From NCBI RefSeq assembly GCF_900102185.1, contig NZ_LT629690.1, forward strand, positions 3,410,001 to 3,474,000: DNA of 64,000 nt, read 5' to 3'. The translations under genes and the position numbers were made by a program. The stretch comes from Terriglobus roseus (GTDB taxonomy: Bacteria; Acidobacteriota; Terriglobia; Terriglobales; Acidobacteriaceae). Positions 34,429 through 44,219 of the stretch are shown in pieces (the stretch's first letter is position 1; the number at the start of each line of letters is the position of its first letter). The notes beneath the pieces were generated by a model that saw only the letters and a list, made by a program, of their open reading frames with translations, did no database searches and was not told the origin of the DNA.

Positions 34429-37400
34429 ATGCCCCCCTATGTCCGCCGCCTCATCTTTCTGATTTCACTTGTGTTGGTCGGCCATCCGCAAGCGCTGTCC
34501 GCGCAGACTGCGACCGCCACGACCCTGAGCTTCCTGTCCGGCGGCGCACCCGTCACCTCTGTCCCAGCGGGCACCATCATCACCATGAGCGCAGCCGTTA
34601 CCGGCGGCGCTTCCCCGATCACGGGCGGCACCATCTACTTCTGCGACAGCATCGTGAAGAACTGTATGCTCATGCCCACCGGAACAGCCCAGGTGGTCAA
34701 CGGTGCAGCGACATTCAAAACCATCCTGTCTCCCGGCACATACAGTTTCACCGCTATATACGTCCCAACCGTGGGCTTCAGCACCAGCACATCCCCGGCA
34801 TCCACGCTGAGTATCACCGCGTCCTTACCAAGCACGGCAACCCTGACAAGCACCAGCAGCAACGGCGGCACATACTCGCTCAAGGTACAGCTAACATCGC
34901 CAACGCCAACGGCAATCGCACCAACGGGCACGGTCACAATCAACGACACAACGACGGGCACCGTACTCGGTTCCGGTTCGCTTCCCCGGGGCGGGGTGGG
35001 ATACATCACGCTGAATCAAGGCACCCAGTTGCCGGGAGATAGCCGTGACGCCTGCTCCACCGCTACCGGAGACTTCAATGGCGACGGCCGTCCTGATATT
35101 GCGATTGGTCTCGGTTGCAAGTCGATCAACAACGGGCTCAACACAGCGACCGCACTGCAGATTCTGTTGAACAACGGCGACGGCACCTTCACTGCCGGCC
35201 CTCCAGTTCCTGCCGCAATGACAAACACCAATGTCACCGCTCTCACCGTCGGCGACTTCAACAACGACGGCACACTCGACCTCATCGTCGCAGACAGAAC
35301 AGCCCCCGCAGGATCCCACCTGTACCTGCTTGCAAACGACGGCACCGGAGCCTTCACCGCATCACAGTTAAGCACCGTCTGTGGCGGCCCATCAGAACTT
35401 GTTACTGCGGATTTCAACCGCGATGGAAATCTCGATTTCGCCGCCGCATGTGGCCCCGTAAATGTCTTTCTTGGCACCGGTACCGGATCCTTCACTCAGA
35501 ACCAGACAACGATTGGCGCCACGTATGGTCTGAACGGTCAACCTAAAAATCAGTTCGCTGTCGCGGATTTCGATCAGGATGGCTATCCGGATATAGCCGC
35601 AATTATTTACGACATCAGCAACCCCTTCGGCAGCTACTCAGGGGATATATTCACGAACGCGCAGAACGGAAAAGACTTCACCCAAACGAGCACCACGTAT
35701 CTGCGTTTTCCTCTCGGTGTTATCGCAGGCGACTTCCACGGTGACGGCAACGCCGAGATTGTCCTTTTTGAGCTAACGTTCCAAGGCGTCAATGGAATAA
35801 CGGCATCCTTAAACGGCCTCCAACTCGGCATACCACTGCCAGTACCTACCGGTGACACATCCATAAGCACCGGAGACTTCAACCACGACGGTGTCACAGA
35901 TTTTGCATTCGTTGCCAGTGGTTCTATTGGCGTCGCACTGGGCACATCCTCAACGCCCGTATGGACTTATAGCAGCATCCCCATTACAGATGCCTCAGAC
36001 GCCAATGCTCTCACCTCCGCCGTCGCAGACTTTAACGGAGACGACCTGCCGGACATCGTTGCCTCCGGCAGCGATCAGAGCGTTGCAACCACCTATACGG
36101 TGAGCGGCTCATCCGCGACTGACCTGCAAACAACAGTGAACGTCGTTGGTTCCGGTTCGCACGCTGTCTCTGCGGACTACAGCGGAGATGCAGCGTATGC
36201 ACCATCCACCTCCAACACCCTCAACCTGAATGCGGGTCGTATTGCCACTTCCATGACTCTCACGGCCTCGCCCAGCAGCTCCTCCATCGGGACGCAGGTC
36301 GCACTCACAGCCACGTTGCAGCCATACAGCGTTGGCAGCTACACCACAAACGGCGACCTCATCACCTTCAGCATTGGCACCACGATACTCGGCACCGCAG
36401 CTCTGAATAACGGCATCGCTGTCCTCAACGTTTCAAACCTGCCCATCGGTCCAAACCTGGTCTATGCCAGCTTCCCCGGAGACACCAACTTCTCCGTGTA
36501 TGTTCAGGCCACCACCGTCACCGTCACCACCATTCCGGCGCCCACGGTCAGTCCAACCTCGCTCAACATTGGTTCGGTTGCTTTAGACAGTACGGGCTCT
36601 CTTCCCGTAATCGTCACCAATACGGCTACTGGCCCACTCGCCATCTCTTCTATTCAGGCCAGCACCGGTTTCACCCAAACCAATAACTGCGGCTCCTCCC
36701 TTGCCTCGCTTGCATCCTGCACAATCACGGTCAGCTTTGCACCCACCACAACGGACGCAGCCACCGGCACTCTCACCATCAACACCAACGCGGCCACTCC
36801 CGCCATCACCGTCCCGCTGAGCGGCAAAGGCTTCGTCAACGTCACACCGCAACTCACCGCGTCACCCAATCCCGCAGCCGTCGGCAGTCAGGTCACTCTG
36901 ACTGTGACAGTTCCAGCAACGTCCCACGGTTACTCCACCAATGGGTTGTCCGTTGTCTTTGGTTCGCTTGGTACAGCCACAGTGACAAACGGTGCGGCAG
37001 TCCTCAATGTCACAAGCCTTCCAGTCGGATCAAACCGGGTCACCGCTGAGTTTCAAGGTGGTACGAACTTCAATACCGTCAGCTCAAATGATGTAACTGT
37101 CGTCATCACGAACATCAAATCGCCGCTGTACACTCCGGGCTCCATCAACTTCGGCACAGTGGGCATCGGCAGTTCCGTCTCGCAAACCGTAACTCTCACC
37201 AACAACGACACGACCAGTCCCCTCACCATCGCGTCGGTGCAGATCAGTAACGGCTTCTCAATGACAAATCACTGCGGAGCATCCCTCGCGGTTGGCGCAT
37301 CCTGCACAGTGACAGTCACCTTCGCTCCAACCACCGCAGCTACATTCACAGGCACACTCACCTTCACCACCAACGCGAACACTTCAACAAGCACCGTCAG

Positions 37401-39159
37401 CCTCACTGGCTCAGGTGTCGTTCCGGTATTGGCACTCGCAGCCTCACCCACTTCAGCACCCATCGGAGTACCGGTCACACTGACTGCAAGTCTCACTCCC
37501 AACGCTGCCGGAGCTCTCACCACAAACGGTAAGACCGTTACCTTCTCCAGCGGATCCACGTCGCTCGGCACTGAAACGCTCAACAACGGAGTAGCAATCC
37601 TTAGCCTCACCAGCCTGCCACTTGGATCAAACTCCATCACGGCAAACTTCGCAGGCGACGCCGACTTTGCCGCAGTCACCTCAAGCCCGGTAGTAGCCAC
37701 CGTAACAGCGCCGCCTGCACCAACGGTCAGCCCAGCCTCCATCAACTTCGGCGCGGTTCATCTTGGTTTCTCAACCACACAAACCGTCAGCCTCACCAAT
37801 ACCTCCATTGGCCCACTCACCATTGCGTCCGTCGTAGCGAACAGTGGCTTTACCCAAAGTAATAACTGCGGCAGCTCACTCGCAGCAGCGGCATCCTGCA
37901 CCATCACGGTCACCTTTGCACCGACAACCGCAGGCGCAGCGACTGGCTCGCTTTCCATCACCACGAACGCAAGCGCGCCCATCACCACCGTTGCTCTCAG
38001 TGGCTCGGGTGTTGCACCTGTGCTCTATCTCACAGCTTCACCAACCTCCACATCCATCGGTACGCAGGTAGCACTTACTGCAACCATGACGCCGTACAGC
38101 AACGGCAACCTCACCACCAATGGCAAAACCGTCTCCTTTACGAACGGTTCCACTACGGTCGGCACGGCAACACTGAATAACGGCACCGCCCTTCTGAACC
38201 TCACGAACCTCCCGATTGGAACAAACTCCATCGTGGCCAACTTCGCAGGCGATGCCAACTTCCCACCAGCAACTTCGGGCGCAGTCGTCGTCACCGTAAC
38301 CGGACCCACCGCTCCGACAGTCTCGCCGTCCTCAGTCAACTTCGGTTCGATCATCCTCGGCAACGCAGTCTCTCAGACCGTTACCCTCACCAACGTAGCC
38401 GCAACACCGCTCACCATCACCGCCGTACAAGCCAGCGGTGGATTCACGCAGACCAACACCTGCGGCAACCTCGCTGTCTCTGCGTCGTGCACAGCGACCG
38501 TAACGTTTGCGCCAACCGCCGCAGGCGCAGCCTCTGGCACACTTACCTTCACCACGACCGCGGTCACATCCACAACCACAGTGACCCTCAGTGGCACAGG
38601 GGTAGCCGCGATATCGCCCGGCACAGGAGGGGGCAGCTTCGGAACCATCAAGCCTGGCTCCACCGCTACACTCCCTGTTTCATTCACCACAGCAGCAGGA
38701 GTCTCCGGCACACTCACGACAACCTGCATGATCAAGATGGCGAACGGCAGCACCGCATCCAACCCGCCCACCTGCACGGCTTCGCCTGGCACGTTCACTG
38801 TCTCAGGCGGCAGCACGGTAACCACCACGCTTACTGTGAGCACAACTGCCGGTTCAAGTGCCGCCCTGCACATGCCTGAAACCGGAGTCATCCTTGCTGG
38901 AGGACTCCTCAGCCTGCTCGCCTTCTTCCGTCGCAGACCAGCAATCGCATCCCTCCTGCTGCTTCTCTTCAGCTTCACAGCAATGACCATGATCACCGGC
39001 TGCGCAGGCGGTGGTGGTGGTTCTTCCTCAGGTGGTGGCGGAAGCGGAGGAGGAGGCACACCAACACCGTCCACCACAGCAGGCGCTTACACTGTCACGG
39101 TCACTGCCACCATCGGTACGCAGACTTCGTCAGTCGATCTGCCACTCACAATCCAGTAG
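34429..39159 (+). CDS. giant secreted FG-GAP / Ig-like / choice-of-anchor D repeat protein
   Basis: A 1576-aa exported protein. Signal peptide about 1-26, then an Ig-like domain (about 28-125) and a second Ig-like strand set. Seven FG-GAP/VCBS-type Ca-binding motifs of the form DFNxDGxxD occur at about 208-545. Four tandem units of about 195 aa (bases about 36240-38610) each pair an Ig-like domain with a choice-of-anchor D (ASH-like) domain carrying NNCGSSLA and SCTITVTFAPTT. The C-terminus has two hydrophobic segments, one preceded by PETG and ending RRR, then a Gly/Ser linker and a last beta segment. Likely a surface or matrix adhesion/binding protein. GGAG precedes the ATG. Confidence 0.88.
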   Translation: MPPYVRRLIFLISLVLVGHPQALSAQTATATTLSFLSGGAPVTSVPAGTIITMSAAVTGGASPITGGTIYFCDSIVKNCMLMPTGTAQVVNGAATFKTILSPGTYSFTAIYVPTVGFSTSTSPASTLSITASLPSTATLTSTSSNGGTYSLKVQLTSPTPTAIAPTGTVTINDTTTGTVLGSGSLPRGGVGYITLNQGTQLPGDSRDACSTATGDFNGDGRPDIAIGLGCKSINNGLNTATALQILLNNGDGTFTAGPPVPAAMTNTNVTALTVGDFNNDGTLDLIVADRTAPAGSHLYLLANDGTGAFTASQLSTVCGGPSELVTADFNRDGNLDFAAACGPVNVFLGTGTGSFTQNQTTIGATYGLNGQPKNQFAVADFDQDGYPDIAAIIYDISNPFGSYSGDIFTNAQNGKDFTQTSTTYLRFPLGVIAGDFHGDGNAEIVLFELTFQGVNGITASLNGLQLGIPLPVPTGDTSISTGDFNHDGVTDFAFVASGSIGVALGTSSTPVWTYSSIPITDASDANALTSAVADFNGDDLPDIVASGSDQSVATTYTVSGSSATDLQTTVNVVGSGSHAVSADYSGDAAYAPSTSNTLNLNAGRIATSMTLTASPSSSSIGTQVALTATLQPYSVGSYTTNGDLITFSIGTTILGTAALNNGIAVLNVSNLPIGPNLVYASFPGDTNFSVYVQATTVTVTTIPAPTVSPTSLNIGSVALDSTGSLPVIVTNTATGPLAISSIQASTGFTQTNNCGSSLASLASCTITVSFAPTTTDAATGTLTINTNAATPAITVPLSGKGFVNVTPQLTASPNPAAVGSQVTLTVTVPATSHGYSTNGLSVVFGSLGTATVTNGAAVLNVTSLPVGSNRVTAEFQGGTNFNTVSSNDVTVVITNIKSPLYTPGSINFGTVGIGSSVSQTVTLTNNDTTSPLTIASVQISNGFSMTNHCGASLAVGASCTVTVTFAPTTAATFTGTLTFTTNANTSTSTVSLTGSGVVPVLALAASPTSAPIGVPVTLTASLTPNAAGALTTNGKTVTFSSGSTSLGTETLNNGVAILSLTSLPLGSNSITANFAGDADFAAVTSSPVVATVTAPPAPTVSPASINFGAVHLGFSTTQTVSLTNTSIGPLTIASVVANSGFTQSNNCGSSLAAAASCTITVTFAPTTAGAATGSLSITTNASAPITTVALSGSGVAPVLYLTASPTSTSIGTQVALTATMTPYSNGNLTTNGKTVSFTNGSTTVGTATLNNGTALLNLTNLPIGTNSIVANFAGDANFPPATSGAVVVTVTGPTAPTVSPSSVNFGSIILGNAVSQTVTLTNVAATPLTITAVQASGGFTQTNTCGNLAVSASCTATVTFAPTAAGAASGTLTFTTTAVTSTTTVTLSGTGVAAISPGTGGGSFGTIKPGSTATLPVSFTTAAGVSGTLTTTCMIKMANGSTASNPPTCTASPGTFTVSGGSTVTTTLTVSTTAGSSAALHMPETGVILAGGLLSLLAFFRRRPAIASLLLLLFSFTAMTMITGCAGGGGGSSSGGGGSGGGGTPTPSTTAGAYTVTVTATIGTQTSSVDLPLTIQ
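36240..38610 (+). repeat. four tandem ~590-bp coding repeats
   Basis: Equivalent landmarks recur inside the giant protein gene. The ASP-x(3-4)-IG start of the Ig-like unit falls near 36262, 36862, 37441 and 38035; the SPxSxNFG start of the anchor-D unit falls near 36538, 37120, 37717 and 38311. Spacing is 579-600 bp. Copies are similar but not identical, so expansion is not very recent. Confidence 0.75.
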
Positions 39160-39172
39160 CAGCCTCAAAAAC

Positions 39173-39210
39173 GAATTGGCCCTGCGACATCACGTTCGCA
39201 GGGCCAATTC
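39173..39210 (+). terminator. intrinsic terminator after the giant protein gene
   Basis: Perfect 15-bp stem (GAATTGGCCCTGCGA and its complement) with an 8-base loop, 13 bp past the stop, followed by ATTTCGTCTT. Confidence 0.85.
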
Positions 39211-39301
39211 ATTTCGTCTTCAGCACACATTGTCGTTGCACAAAATAAAACGCGCTCCCATCAGAACGCTAAAGTGGAATCAGCCGTTACGGAGCTTGCG
39301 C

Positions 39302-40408
39302 ATGTCATTGCACCGCATCCCACGCCTCATCGCACTGGCAACACTGCTAGCAATGCCATGCGTCGCACAGAGCACGCAAGCCACGCAGAACCGATATCAG
39401 CGGGAAGCAGTCGACGCCGATGTCGCACTGCACAACGTCCACTTCGGCACCGGCGAAACACTCAACACACTCCGCCTTCACTACAAGACGTTAGGCAAGC
39501 CGCATCGCAACGCCGCGGGAAAAATCGACAATGCCGTCCTCATCCTTCACGGCACTGGCGACCGCAGCGACAGCATGCTCACCAGCATCTTTGCCGATCC
39601 ACTCTTCGGCCCCGGCGATCCGCTCGACATCACTCGCTATTACGTCATCTTCCCGGACGACATCGGCCACGGCCAATCCAGCAAACCCTCTGACGGCCTG
39701 CACGCGCGCTTCCCGCATTACGACTACGACGACATGGTGCAAACCCAACACGCCATGTTGACTGAAGAACTCGGGATCGACCATCTACGCCTCATCCTCG
39801 GCGTCTCCATGGGCGGCATGCAAACCTTCGTCTGGGGCGAGACCTATCCCGGCTTCGCCGACGCTCTCATGCCACTCACCTGCCTGCCCGTTCCACTCGC
39901 CGGACGCAACCGCATGATGCGCTACGCCGCCATGCAGGCCATACGCACCGATCCCGCATACAACAACGGCGAATACAAAACCCAACCGCCCAGCATCCAC
40001 ACAGCGAACACCATCCTGCTCGTCACCGGCACCAGCCCGCTCGTCCTCCAAGGCATCGCACCCACACGCAAGCAAGCCGAAGCCTACGTCGATCAAACAG
40101 TCGCACAACGCGACGCCAACACCGACGCGAACAACTTCCTCTATTACATCGACAGCTCGCGCAACTACGACGCGTCACAGCACCTCGATCGCATCACCGT
40201 CCCCATCACCTGGGTCAACACCGCAGATGACTTCATCAACCCACCCGAACTCCGCATCGCCGAGCACTACGCCCCACAACTGAAACAAGGCAAATTCATC
40301 CTGCTCCCCATCTCCCCGGAAACGCGCGGCCACAGCACCAACATGCTCGCCAGCATCTGGCGCCCATACCTCGTCGACCTCATGCGCCACTCCCAGCCCG
40401 CACACTAA
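39302..40408 (+). CDS. secreted MetX-like alpha/beta hydrolase
   Basis: A 368-aa protein with signal peptide (LIALATLLAMPCVAQ) and the fold and motifs of the homoserine O-acetyltransferase branch. These are LRLHYKTLGKPH, ILHGTGDRSD, DDIGHGQSSKPSDG, nucleophile elbow GVSMGGMQTFVWGE, acid residue in NTADDFINPPE and His in TRGHSTNM. Export argues against a role in methionine synthesis, which is cytoplasmic; a periplasmic esterase or acyltransferase is more likely. ATG 39302 has GGAG upstream; the open frame extending back over the preceding gene is not coding. Strong C-ending codon preference shared with glmS. Confidence 0.85.
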   Translation: MSLHRIPRLIALATLLAMPCVAQSTQATQNRYQREAVDADVALHNVHFGTGETLNTLRLHYKTLGKPHRNAAGKIDNAVLILHGTGDRSDSMLTSIFADPLFGPGDPLDITRYYVIFPDDIGHGQSSKPSDGLHARFPHYDYDDMVQTQHAMLTEELGIDHLRLILGVSMGGMQTFVWGETYPGFADALMPLTCLPVPLAGRNRMMRYAAMQAIRTDPAYNNGEYKTQPPSIHTANTILLVTGTSPLVLQGIAPTRKQAEAYVDQTVAQRDANTDANNFLYYIDSSRNYDASQHLDRITVPITWVNTADDFINPPELRIAEHYAPQLKQGKFILLPISPETRGHSTNMLASIWRPYLVDLMRHSQPAH

Positions 40409-40459
40409 CGCGCCATTCGCGCAACCTCTTTTCACGCACCGCGTCTACACTCACTAACT

Positions 40460-42412
40460 ATGTGCGGAATTGTTGGTTACATCGGCCCCAAAGACGTCGT
40501 CCCCCTCATCGTGGAAGGCCTGCGCCGCCTCGAGTACCGCGGATACGACTCCGCCGGCATCGCCGTCGCTGGCATCGCGGATAACCCCACGCTCCTCGAC
40601 GTCCGCCGAGCCCCCGGCAAGCTCAGCAACCTCGAGTCCGTACTCCGCGACAAGCCCCTGCACGGCACCTACGGCATAGGCCACACCCGCTGGGCCACGC
40701 ACGGACGCCCCACCGAAGAGAACGCGCACCCACACCGCGACGGCACCGGCACACTCGTCGTAGTGCACAACGGCATCGTCGAAAACTACCTCGCCCTCAA
40801 GCGCGACCTCATCGCCCGCGGCCATCGCTTCGTCTCCGAAACCGACACCGAAATCATCGCGCACCTCATCGAAGACGAACTCGAGAAAGCCGCACTCACC
40901 GTTCCCGCCCCGCAACTCATCGAAGCCAACACCGCCGAAGCCATCGTCACCGCGCCAGCCTCACCCATCCCGCTCGAAGAAGCAGTCCGCCGAGCCGTCA
41001 AGCGACTCACCGGTGCCTTCGCCATCGGCGTCCTCTCCGCGCGCGAGCCCAACAAGCTCGTCGCCGCACGCCTCGGCCCGCCCGCCGTCATCGGCATCGG
41101 CGACGGCGAATTCTTCCTCGCCTCCGACGTCCCCGGCATCCTCCACCACACCCGCGACATCGTCTTCCTCAACGACAACGAAGTCGCCGTACTAACAAAA
41201 GAAGGCGTCACCTACACCGACTTCGAAGGCACACCCCACACCCGCACGCCACAGCGCATCACCTGGGACCCCATCCAGGCTGAAAAGGCCGGCTACAAGC
41301 ACTTCATGCTCAAGGAAATCAACGAGCAGCCCCGCGCCGTCCGCGACACCACACTCGGTCGCGTCTCCCTCGACAGCGGCGAAGTCTTCCTCCCCGACCT
41401 CCAACTCACCCGCGAAGACATACAAAAAGCCACCAGCCTCACCATCGCCGCCTGCGGCACCAGCTGGCACGCAGGCCTCGCCGGCAAGTTCATGATCGAG
41501 CGCCTCGCCCGCATCCCCGTCGACGTCGACTACGCCAGCGAGTATCGCTACCGCGACCCCATCCCCGGCTCACTCGGCCTGCTCATCACCCAAAGCGGAG
41601 AAACCGCAGACACCATCGCCGCGCAGCTTGAAATGGTCAGCAAAGGCACACCCACACTCGCCATCTGCAACGTCGTCGGATCAGCCATCACCCGCAAAGC
41701 CTCCGGAGTCATCACCACCAACGCAGGCCCGGAAATCGGCGTCGCCTCCACCAAGGCCTTCACCGCCCAGCTCACCGCACTCTTCACCCTCGCGCTTTAC
41801 TTAGGACAACAACGCGGCACCGTCACACCCCAGCAGTCAAAGCAATACGTCGCCGAGTTAGCCGAAATCCCCCGCAAGTTAGAAGAAATCCTGCGCTCCG
41901 TCGACGACCAATGCAGTGAACTCGCTAAGTCCTTCTCCACCGCGCGCGACTTCCTCTTCCTCGGCCGAGGCATCCACTACCCCATCGCCCTCGAAGGCGC
42001 ACTCAAGCTGAAAGAGATTAGTTACATCCACGCCGAAGGCTACCCCGCCGGCGAAATGAAGCACGGCCCCAACGCCCTCATCGACGAAACGCTCCCCGTC
42101 GTCTGCATCGCCACCAAGGACCCCGCAGACCCCACCAGCGTCCTCAAGTACGAAAAGACCCTAAGCAACATTCAGGAAGTAACCGCCCGCAGCGGCCGCG
42201 TCATCGCCATCGCGACCGAAAGCGACCCCATAGAACACAGCCACCTCACCGGCCTCGTAGAACACACCATCACCATCCCGCAAGCCCCGGAACTACTCCT
42301 ACCCATCCTCGAAGTAGTCCCGCTACAACTACTCGCCTACCACATAGCTGTAAGAAGAGGCTGCGACGTAGACCAACCAAGAAACTTAGCCAAGAGCGTT
42401 ACTGTGGAATAA
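40460..42412 (+). CDS. glmS: glutamine-fructose-6-phosphate aminotransferase (isomerizing)
   Basis: A 650-aa cytoplasmic enzyme making glucosamine-6-phosphate, the first step toward UDP-GlcNAc for peptidoglycan and lipopolysaccharide. The mature nucleophile is Cys2 in [18 protein letters not shown] and [13 protein letters not shown] belong to the glutaminase half. ACGTSWHAG and SQSGETADT form the sugar-phosphate isomerase half, and the C-terminal [11 protein letters not shown] is canonical. It exceeds E. coli GlmS (609) partly through an Ala/Pro-rich insertion of about 26 residues after the [19 protein letters not shown] segment. No glmS ribozyme or other leader was recognised in the short 51-bp upstream gap. 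Confidence 0.95.
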   Translation: MCGIVGYIGPKDVVPLIVEGLRRLEYRGYDSAGIAVAGIADNPTLLDVRRAPGKLSNLESVLRDKPLHGTYGIGHTRWATHGRPTEENAHPHRDGTGTLVVVHNGIVENYLALKRDLIARGHRFVSETDTEIIAHLIEDELEKAALTVPAPQLIEANTAEAIVTAPASPIPLEEAVRRAVKRLTGAFAIGVLSAREPNKLVAARLGPPAVIGIGDGEFFLASDVPGILHHTRDIVFLNDNEVAVLTKEGVTYTDFEGTPHTRTPQRITWDPIQAEKAGYKHFMLKEINEQPRAVRDTTLGRVSLDSGEVFLPDLQLTREDIQKATSLTIAACGTSWHAGLAGKFMIERLARIPVDVDYASEYRYRDPIPGSLGLLITQSGETADTIAAQLEMVSKGTPTLAICNVVGSAITRKASGVITTNAGPEIGVASTKAFTAQLTALFTLALYLGQQRGTVTPQQSKQYVAELAEIPRKLEEILRSVDDQCSELAKSFSTARDFLFLGRGIHYPIALEGALKLKEISYIHAEGYPAGEMKHGPNALIDETLPVVCIATKDPADPTSVLKYEKTLSNIQEVTARSGRVIAIATESDPIEHSHLTGLVEHTITIPQAPELLLPILEVVPLQLLAYHIAVRRGCDVDQPRNLAKSVTVE

Positions 42413-42433
42413 GCTTGATATATACCCAACGTT

Positions 42434-43591
42434 ATGAAGATTTCAGTCGCTTTGGTCTGTTACCTTTTTTCTTGCCTATTGGCGTCAGCCCAGACAAATG
42501 TGAGTAATGCGAACTCGCCTGCAATTATCAAGGCGGGCGAAAACTTTTCGTTTTCGATAGATGTCGCGAAGTCTTATAACGTTGGCGCAAACGTTGACGG
42601 GAACTTCATTTCGGAAGACTTAAGCAAGGACCCCGGCAATTCTATTCGTCGGCAATTCCATTGCAGCGGTACCATTCCGATCGGACTGAAGCACTCCACA
42701 CTTATATGCACTCTTCCTCGTGACCTTATTGCCGGAACCTATAAGTTTGGAGGCAATCTTGGCGTAAGCCGATTGGGTTACACCAACCAGTTACCCCTAA
42801 CAGTCCCAGAAATCACAATCCAGGTTCTGGCGGAAGATTCCATTGATCCTGAGGCTGCCAACACCGGGCAGATTATTCTTCAGCTAACCCAAGCACAAAT
42901 TCTGCGATCGCGGGCTGGCAACTTACAGAATGTGCTGAATGATTTGACTACTAGTACGTTCGGGAAAGGCGCAGACACATCTTCTATGCGAGACGTGTTG
43001 ATTAGAGCGCTCCGCGAGGCTGGCGAGCAACTCAGACAGGCACGCGTTGGCTTCGAATCGATACATGCCGACCCCAACGTTAGCAGCGTAGTGATGTTTG
43101 ATGACTTTCATCGTCATTATCAAGCTGCTCTAGTCGAGCTAAGGGCCCCCCAATTATCGACAATGGTAGAAGATCATCCGCGGCTATTTCAGGTCTCTTT
43201 CATTCAGAAACGGCCAAGCACATCGGACAACGTGGAAGTCAAAGACAAGAAAAGCAAGTTCTCGCATTCGATTGCACTGATTGCTTCAGGAGTGGTTGAA
43301 CTAATAGGTCAGAACATCGCCGCCTTCAACAAGGCGGCGGAGACCGCGACAGACGTTTTCCAGCTTGATCTAAGGAGTTCCCCATCCGACGCTCGCATAT
43401 TTTATGTGCGTATTGGTGAAGAGGAGCAAGAATACACACGGCACACAGATGTCGAAAAGGCGAGCTTTCCTTTCGCGAAATGGACCTTCATCTTTCGGAA
43501 GGATGGATGCCAGCAAACCGTGACCACACCAAACCTTTACGTAGAAGTCCACCCATCTTTATCAGTCACCCTAAACTGCGCAGGAAGGTAG
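42434..43591 (+). CDS. hypothetical secreted protein, AT-rich gene
   Basis: A 385-aa exported protein (signal peptide MKISVALVCYLFSCLLASAQ). An N-terminal beta-rich part (about 25-130) is followed by a helical middle (about 150-250) and a C-terminal segment with two cysteines (DGCQQT and NCAGR) and a strand pattern loosely recalling PEGA domains. I recognise no family. Base composition is visibly more AT-rich, with mixed codon endings, than glmS immediately upstream, consistent with acquisition or weaker selection. It starts 21 bp after glmS and ends 4 bp before the next gene, so the pair is probably co-transcribed. Confidence 0.75.
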   Translation: MKISVALVCYLFSCLLASAQTNVSNANSPAIIKAGENFSFSIDVAKSYNVGANVDGNFISEDLSKDPGNSIRRQFHCSGTIPIGLKHSTLICTLPRDLIAGTYKFGGNLGVSRLGYTNQLPLTVPEITIQVLAEDSIDPEAANTGQIILQLTQAQILRSRAGNLQNVLNDLTTSTFGKGADTSSMRDVLIRALREAGEQLRQARVGFESIHADPNVSSVVMFDDFHRHYQAALVELRAPQLSTMVEDHPRLFQVSFIQKRPSTSDNVEVKDKKSKFSHSIALIASGVVELIGQNIAAFNKAAETATDVFQLDLRSSPSDARIFYVRIGEEEQEYTRHTDVEKASFPFAKWTFIFRKDGCQQTVTTPNLYVEVHPSLSVTLNCAGR

Positions 43592-43595
43592 GGGG

Positions 43596-44186
43596 ATGAA
43601 GCTATCGAGCTATAAAGCCTCTGTGTTGGGTGTTCAGTGCTTCATTTTCTCGGTTCCGATCGGCGTCCATGTCCTCAGACCTCAAACACATTTCCTTTTT
43701 CCTCCGCTTGGAGATGCCGATGGTTTTCTCATTGGAGTAGGTTTTTGCATTGTTGGCCTGTTTACGATAATGCCTTGGGTTTGGAAGAAAACTCAATCGC
43801 CATGGTTGGATTCAATCGCTATCGTAGCTACATTTGCGTTTGGAATTTGGTACGGAGTATTGGTGCAAAAGTACGTAGTTGGCGTTCCAGTCCAATCCCA
43901 AGGGAAGATCGTTTACCTTTCCGTCGGATCGGTCAAGAGCCTCAACGCCCAAAAATACTTCCCTAATGCAAAGGCACGCGAGATGCTCCATGACCGTGGC
44001 CCCAGAGAAGAGGAGGTCAGGTGGCTCTATACTGACGAGTCAATTGACAGCGCCCGAGATCAACTTCTTTTGTCTTATATCTCTTTCCTTGCTGCTGCAA
44101 ACCTTTCTGTAGGATTTCTCGCTCTTCGAAAGGCGCGACAAGAACACTCCAGTAATGCATTATCAAATCCAGCTAGCGCGCCTTAG
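43596..44186 (+). CDS. hypothetical membrane protein, AT-rich gene
   Basis: A 196-aa protein with about four membrane helices (about 8-28, 43-62, 72-92 and 160-178). A soluble loop (about 95-155) lies between helices 3 and 4 and contains DRGPREEEVRWLYTDE. No family recognised. Preceded by a G-rich AAGGTAGGGGG run; shares the AT-rich composition of its upstream neighbour, with which it overlaps functionally by spacing. The pair may be a secreted/membrane partner unit. Confidence 0.7.
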   Translation: MKLSSYKASVLGVQCFIFSVPIGVHVLRPQTHFLFPPLGDADGFLIGVGFCIVGLFTIMPWVWKKTQSPWLDSIAIVATFAFGIWYGVLVQKYVVGVPVQSQGKIVYLSVGSVKSLNAQKYFPNAKAREMLHDRGPREEEVRWLYTDESIDSARDQLLLSYISFLAAANLSVGFLALRKARQEHSSNALSNPASAP

Positions 44187-44219
44187 GCGCGATGAGCCAG
44201 CTATGCATTAGGATCGCCG

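Noticed and set aside
39011-39301. Open frame continuous with the MetX-like gene, extending back into the giant protein gene
   Set aside because: It is a frame-shifted shadow of the upstream coding sequence and terminator; the real start at 39302 has a ribosome site and a signal peptide.
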